NCBI GenBank assembly: GCA_963594655.1
Contig: CAVBFD010000003.1
Coordinates: forward strand, 17,121 to 81,120
Length of the DNA: 64,000 nt
Direction: 5' to 3'
Origin: Colivivens sp963594655
Lineage (GTDB): Bacteria; Bacteroidota; Bacteroidia; Bacteroidales; Bacteroidaceae
Shown here piece by piece: positions 60,483 to 64,000 of this stretch. The position numbers and the translations under genes were made by a program. A model generated the notes under the pieces. The model ran no database searches and was not told where the DNA came from. It saw nothing but the letters and a program-made list of their open reading frames with translations. Position 1 is the first letter of the stretch. Each line of letters opens with the position of its first letter.

Positions 60483-61820
60483 ATGGAAATTCAAAAGATT
60501 ATGGCTCAACTTGAAGCCAAGCATCCTGGAGAGAAAGAGTATCTCCAGGCAGTGAGAGAAGTACTGTTGTCGATTGAGGATGTCTACAACAAGCACCCCG
60601 AATTCGAGAAAGCAAAAATCATCGAGCGCCTGGTAGAGCCAGAACGCATCATCACCTTCCGTGTGCCTTGGGTTGACGACAAGGGAGAGGTGCAGGTGAA
60701 CCTGGGCTACAGGGTTCAGTTCAACAGCGCCATAGGCCCGTACAAGGGCGGACTGCGCTTCCACGCCTCCGTGAACCTCAGCATACTGAAGTTCCTCGGT
60801 TTTGAACAGACATTCAAGAACGCGCTGACCACACTCCCCATGGGTGGCGGCAAGGGAGGGTCGGACTTCTCTCCCCGTGGCAAGAGCGATGCGGAAATCA
60901 TGCGTTTCTGCCAAGCCTTCATGAGTGAGCTGTTCCGCTACATCGGTCCCGAGATTGACGTGCCGGCTGGAGACATCGGTGTCGGGGCGAGGGAGATTGG
61001 CTACCTGTTCGGGCAGTACAAGAAACTCACACGCGACTGGAGCGGTGTACTCACAGGCAAGGGACTGGAATACGGAGGGTCGCTCGTGCGCCCTGAGGCC
61101 ACCGGCTTCGGAGGTCTTTACTTCGTACATGAGATGCTGCAGGACAAGGGCATCGACATCAAGGGCAAGACTATCGCCATCTCGGGCTTCGGCAACGTGG
61201 CATGGGGAGCCGCCACAAAGGCCACTCAGTTGGGCGCCAAGGTCATCACCATCTCCGGGCCTGACGGATACATCTACGACCCTGACGGTCTGGACGAGGA
61301 GAAAATCGCATACATGCTCGAACTGAGGTCCAGCGGCAACGACATCTGCGCGCCGTATGCCGACCAGTTCCCGGGCAGTCAGTTCATCGCCGACAAGCGT
61401 CCGTGGGAGGTCAAGTGTGACATTGCGCTTCCGTGTGCCACTCAGAACGAGCTGAACGGTGAAGACGCAAAGCGACTTATAGACAACGGAGTGACCTGCG
61501 TGGGTGAAATCAGCAACATGGGCTGCACTCCAGAGGCTATCGACCTGTTCATCGACCATAAGATGCTTTACGCGCCGGGCAAGGCTGTCAATGCCGGAGG
61601 TGTCGCCACCTCGGGTCTGGAGATGAGCCAGAACGCCATGCACCTGAGTTGGAGCGCACAGGAGGTGGACGAGAAGCTCCACCATATAATGCACGGCATA
61701 CACGATCAGTGTCTGCAGTACGGCAAGGAGGCGGACGGTTATGTGAACTACGTAAAGGGAGCAAACATCGCCGGCTTCATGAAAGTGGCGAAGGCCATGA
61801 TGGCCCAGGGAATTGTCTGA
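60483..61820 (+). CDS. gdhA: NADP-specific glutamate dehydrogenase
   Basis: The 445-aa enzyme has the hexameric GDH blocks: GYRVQFNSAIGPYKGGLRFH, LPMGGGKGGSDFSPRGKSD (catalytic Lys), PAGDIGVGAREIGYLFGQYK, the Rossmann motif SGFGNVAWGAA and NAGGVATSGLEMSQNAMHLSW. The length is that of family I NADP enzymes, which fix ammonium into glutamate. It is monocistronic, with a promoter at 60382 and a strong terminator at 61867-61904. Confidence 0.95.
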   Translation: MEIQKIMAQLEAKHPGEKEYLQAVREVLLSIEDVYNKHPEFEKAKIIERLVEPERIITFRVPWVDDKGEVQVNLGYRVQFNSAIGPYKGGLRFHASVNLSILKFLGFEQTFKNALTTLPMGGGKGGSDFSPRGKSDAEIMRFCQAFMSELFRYIGPEIDVPAGDIGVGAREIGYLFGQYKKLTRDWSGVLTGKGLEYGGSLVRPEATGFGGLYFVHEMLQDKGIDIKGKTIAISGFGNVAWGAATKATQLGAKVITISGPDGYIYDPDGLDEEKIAYMLELRSSGNDICAPYADQFPGSQFIADKRPWEVKCDIALPCATQNELNGEDAKRLIDNGVTCVGEISNMGCTPEAIDLFIDHKMLYAPGKAVNAGGVATSGLEMSQNAMHLSWSAQEVDEKLHHIMHGIHDQCLQYGKEADGYVNYVKGANIAGFMKVAKAMMAQGIV

Positions 61821-61866
61821 GTCAAGTCCAGTTTCCTTACAGAACCATACCTTATATTATATATAG

Positions 61867-61904
61867 ACAGAGGGACCACATGTTGTGGCCCCTCTGTGTT
61901 TTTT
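61867..61904 (+). terminator. Strong terminator of gdhA
   Basis: ACAGAGGG(A)CCACA pairs with TGTGG(C)CCCTCTGT around a 3-nt loop, and is followed by GTTTTTT. Confidence 0.85.
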
Positions 61905-61919
61905 GAATGTTGCCGACCG

Positions 61920-62126
61920 TCAACCAATCTTCGCTTCCTTGCTGAAATACTTGTTGATTACAACATGGCAGATAATGCCGACAATGATAAGGATGAAACT
62001 GCCGAGCGTGTACCAGTTCTGGTCACACAAGTCCTGCATGGCAGGAACGAACATACCCAGTATCATCAACAGCGCGCCGAGCAACACAAGGATTGCCCCC
62101 ACATAGTTTTTCAAGTCTTTTCCCAT
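61920..62126 (-). CDS. Small two-helix membrane protein
   Basis: The 68-aa protein has two hydrophobic helices (YVGAILVLLGALLMILGMFV and YTLGSFILIIVGIICHVVI) joined by a short acidic loop. It has a basic N-terminus (MGKDLKNY) and a basic C-terminus (NKYFSKEAKIG). The pattern is that of a conserved Bacteroidales hypothetical membrane protein; function unknown. A near -7 box (TTACTTTGC at 62164-62172) lies upstream on the minus strand. Confidence 0.72.
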   Translation of the reverse strand: MGKDLKNYVGAILVLLGALLMILGMFVPAMQDLCDQNWYTLGSFILIIVGIICHVVINKYFSKEAKIG

Positions 62127-62279
62127 TTTATGTCCACTTTATTTGTTCTGTCTATTTTCAGTTGGCAAAGTAAACGAAAAAAAACCAATCGGCAACCATA
62201 ACAAGGCAATTATTTTCGTTCTCATGCGGTTTTTCTCTAAAAAAAGAGCGCAAACGATTGTCAGTCCATTTATTTTCAC

Positions 62280-62288
62280 TACCTTTGC
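62280..62288 (+). promoter_or_regulatory. -7 box TACCTTTGC for rpsF-rpsR-rplI
   Basis: TACCTTTGC lies 47 nt before the rpsF ATG at 62336. Confidence 0.72.
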
Positions 62289-62335
62289 AGCCGCTTTTAA
62301 GCACAGTAATCAATTTATAAACAAAAGAAGAATTT

Positions 62336-62674
62336 ATGAATCAGTACGAAACCGTTTTCATTTTAACTCCCGTTTTGTCTGACCAACAGATGAAGGAAGC
62401 GGTAGAAAAGTATCAGACTTTCCTCTCTGACAATGGTGCTGAGATTATCAATGTGGAAAATTGGGGTCTCAAGAAACTCGCCTACAACATCGAGAAGAAG
62501 TCAACCGGGTTCTATTCCATGATTGAGTTCAAGGCAGAACCGGGTCTTATCGCAAATTTCGAGTTACAGATGCGCCGCGACGAGCGCGTGATCCGTTACC
62601 TCACAGTAAAGAACGAAAAGTACGCTGCCCAGTATGCTGAGAAGCGTCGTAACGTCAAAAAGGAGGAGGCATAA
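62336..62674 (+). CDS. rpsF: Ribosomal protein S6
   Basis: The 112-aa protein has the S6 start MNQYETVFILTPVLSDQQMK, ENWGLKKLAYNIEKKSTGFY, and FELQMRRDERVIRYLTVK. It binds S18 in the small-subunit platform. The C-terminus is Lys/Arg/Glu-rich as usual. rpsR follows after 2 nt. Confidence 0.96.
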   Translation: MNQYETVFILTPVLSDQQMKEAVEKYQTFLSDNGAEIINVENWGLKKLAYNIEKKSTGFYSMIEFKAEPGLIANFELQMRRDERVIRYLTVKNEKYAAQYAEKRRNVKKEEA

Positions 62675-62676
62675 TT

Positions 62677-62958
62677 ATGGCAGCACAGAGTAATCAGGAA
62701 GTACGCTTCCTTACCCCACAGACAGTGGACGTAAAGAAAAAGAAGTATTGTCGTTTCAAGAAGAGCGGTATCAAGTATATCGACTACAAGGACTCTAATT
62801 TCTTGAAGAAGTTCCTCAACGAGCAGGGAAAGATTCTCCCACGCCGCATCACGGGCAACTCACTGAAGTACCAGCGCCGTGTGGCACAGGCAGTGAAGCG
62901 CGCGCGTCATCTTGCTTTGCTTCCATTCGTTACGGACTTGTTGAACACCAAAAATTAA
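62677..62958 (+). CDS. rpsR: Ribosomal protein S18
   Basis: The 93-aa protein has the S18 core KKKKYCRFKKSGIKYIDYKD, LKKFLNEQGKILPRRITGNS, and YQRRVAQAVKRARHLALLPF. It pairs with S6 on the small subunit. It is slightly longer at the N-terminus than the E. coli form. Confidence 0.96.
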   Translation: MAAQSNQEVRFLTPQTVDVKKKKYCRFKKSGIKYIDYKDSNFLKKFLNEQGKILPRRITGNSLKYQRRVAQAVKRARHLALLPFVTDLLNTKN

Positions 62959-62970
62959 GGAGGTAAGACA

Positions 62971-63552
62971 ATGAAAATTATATTGAAGAAAGACGTTCTT
63001 GGCTTAGGCTACAAGGACGAGGTCCACACAGTGAAGGACGGATATGGTCGCAATTATCTTCTCCCCCAGCGACTTGCAGTACTTGCAACAGAAAAGGCTC
63101 TCAAGGCTCTCAACGAGGAACTCAAGCAGCGTGCCCACAAGTTGGCCAAGATAAAGGCTGACGCTGAGGAGCAGGCAAAGAAGTTCGAGGGAGTGACACT
63201 CGCCATCGAGGCAAAGGTGTCCGACGGATCGAACATCTACGGTTCTGTAGGTGCGGCACAGATTGTCGAGGCTCTCGCACAGAAGGGCATCGAGCTTGAC
63301 GCAAAGAAAATCACAAGCAAGGCAGTCAAGGTTCTTGGTCAGCACACCGCAACAATACAGCTCCACAGAGAGGTATGCGTAGAATTGCCGTTCGAGGTCA
63401 TTCCAGACGCAAGCTCAAAGAAAGCCATTGACGACGCCGCCGCACAGAAGAAGGCAGACAAGGCAAAGGAAGCCGCAAAAGAGGCGGAGCAGACCGAGGA
63501 GACTCCTGCGGAAGAAACCGCAGAGGCTACTGAAGCTCCACAGGCAGAATAA
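62971..63552 (+). CDS. rplI: Ribosomal protein L9 with acidic C-terminal extension
   Basis: The 193-aa protein has the L9 N-domain (MKIILKKDVLGLGYKDEVHT, VKDGYGRNYLLPQRLAV), the long connecting helix and the C-domain (SDGSNIYGSVGAAQIVEALA). About 40 extra residues rich in Ala, Glu and Lys follow, so it is longer than the usual about 150. AGGAGG directly upstream of its start at 62971 is an unusually strong ribosome site for this phylum. It closes the operon. Confidence 0.95.
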   Translation: MKIILKKDVLGLGYKDEVHTVKDGYGRNYLLPQRLAVLATEKALKALNEELKQRAHKLAKIKADAEEQAKKFEGVTLAIEAKVSDGSNIYGSVGAAQIVEALAQKGIELDAKKITSKAVKVLGQHTATIQLHREVCVELPFEVIPDASSKKAIDDAAAQKKADKAKEAAKEAEQTEETPAEETAEATEAPQAE

Positions 63553-63581
63553 GATTCTTATTATATATAAGGAACAATGCA

Positions 63582-63610
63582 AGAGACTCACCATGTGGGT
63601 CTCTTTTTTT
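63582..63610 (+). terminator. Terminator of the rpsF-rpsR-rplI operon
   Basis: AGAGACTCAC and GTGGGTCTCT form a 10-bp stem (one T-G pair) with a 3-nt loop, followed by seven T. Confidence 0.88.
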
Positions 63611-63619
63611 ATATCGGAC

Positions 63620-63880
63620 TCTTCCGCTTTTCGAGTTGGTAAGACAGCGCAAGCGTAACAATTCGACGTATATGCCAACAATTCAGCTCACAACGTGTGG
63701 TACTCCTAGTGAAACCTCGGGCTGAAAGCCCAGTAAGCACCCCGGGCTGAAAGCCCATAAAGCTCATAGCCCAGGGCAAGCGCAGGCTGCCCCTTCGGGG
63801 CGCACATGTCCCGACTGGTACACTGATGATCAAGACTAAGAGCAGCTTAGTGAAACCTCGGGCTGAAAGCCCGTCTTTGG
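63620..63880 (+). repeat. Dispersed inverted-repeat element, copy D (expanded)
   Basis: It starts TCTTCCGCTTTTCGAGTTGG, then TAAGACAGCG, matching the left end of copy B, and follows it through CTCACAACGTGTGG, GCCCCTTCGGGGCGCACATG and CTAAGAGCAGCTTAG. The 13-bp palindrome GGGCTGAAAGCCC occurs three times (63719, 63744, 63860), against once in copies A and B (degenerate in B). The right-hand inverted end is not found. It begins 10 nt after the rplI terminator. Confidence 0.8.
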
Positions 63881-64000
63881 CGCAATTCGCAAATAAAAGT
63901 TGCGCAAATTATTCTTTGAACATTACTTACGGTTAGTTTTTGCTGCGAAGCAGCCGGTTTTTGCCCGAACGTCATGCAGATGCGGCGTGCCGCATCGGAG
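63881..64000. other. Right window edge, no gene recognised
   Basis: This 120-nt stretch holds no supported frame. It contains TGCGCAA-type and GCTGCGAAGCAGC small inverted repeats and the palindrome GATGCGGC-GT-GCCGCATC at 63979-63996. It may belong to the next unit beyond the edge. Confidence 0.4.

Overview
The window is a piece of a Bacteroidota chromosome, most likely a Prevotellaceae member (Prevotella in the broad sense). The evidence is the Bacteroidota promoter signature (a TAnnTTTGC -7 box upstream of most transcription units), exported proteins with signal peptides ending in AQ, a PorE-like type IX secretion lipoprotein, the pdxJ-exbB-exbD-tonB run, and a xylan cluster with the same parts as the one known from Prevotella bryantii. 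The assignment rests on gene content and motifs only; no phylogeny was run.

Layout. 1-14.5 kb is accessory in character. It holds a truncated Ig-like lipoprotein, an ATPase with a nuclease-like tail, a three-gene secreted operon (217 aa, LPP20-like, transglutaminase-like), a beta-helix surface protein, a GNAT toxin with a 53-aa antitoxin, a PEGA/SUMF1 protein, a DUF4160 plus DUF2442-HTH pair, and a second ATPase (AAA_14/DUF4143) preceded by two different tandem-repeat arrays. Four copies of a dispersed inverted-repeat element lie in the window, three of them in this part. tRNA-Glu and tRNA-Ser close the region. 14.5-26 kb carries a FdtA/FemAB-like pair, two paralogous small exported proteins, a 1509-aa rhamnogalacturonan lyase with a dockerin-like tail, a ROK sugar kinase, a nucleotidyltransferase, an exported phosphatase-fold protein and a MATE exporter.

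26-48 kb is mostly housekeeping: a patatin/outer-membrane protein with NAD kinase, pdxJ-exbB-exbD-tonB, a cupin with pfkA, a C69 dipeptidase with nadC, a DMT protein, purM-prfA, an amino-acid symporter with a CPA2 antiporter, then ParA-like/DUF5683/RelA-SpoT, NIF3 and a zinc-ribbon protein. 48-60 kb is for plant polysaccharides: an operon of SGNH esterase, GPH symporter, GH10 xylanase and GH43, with a divergent GH67 alpha-glucuronidase; then the PorE-like lipoprotein and a secreted alginate-lyase-like enzyme, again with a dockerin-like tail. 60-64 kb has gdhA, a small membrane protein, the rpsF-rpsR-rplI operon and the fourth repeat element.

How the genes fit together: the xylan operon gives deacetylation, backbone cleavage, removal of glucuronate (GH67), uptake of oligosaccharides and cleavage by GH43, without a SusC/SusD pair in the window. 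The two dockerin-tailed lyases act on uronate-rich polymers and share a C-terminal module. ExbB/ExbD/TonB supply energy for outer-membrane transport and PorE belongs to the export machinery. The observations most worth following are the two repeat arrays upstream of the 12.7-kb ATPase, the inverted-repeat element family, a ParA-like ATPase that lacks its signature lysine and has no ParB, the shared dockerin-like tails, and a promoter-to-hairpin intergenic segment near 33.5 kb with no gene in it.
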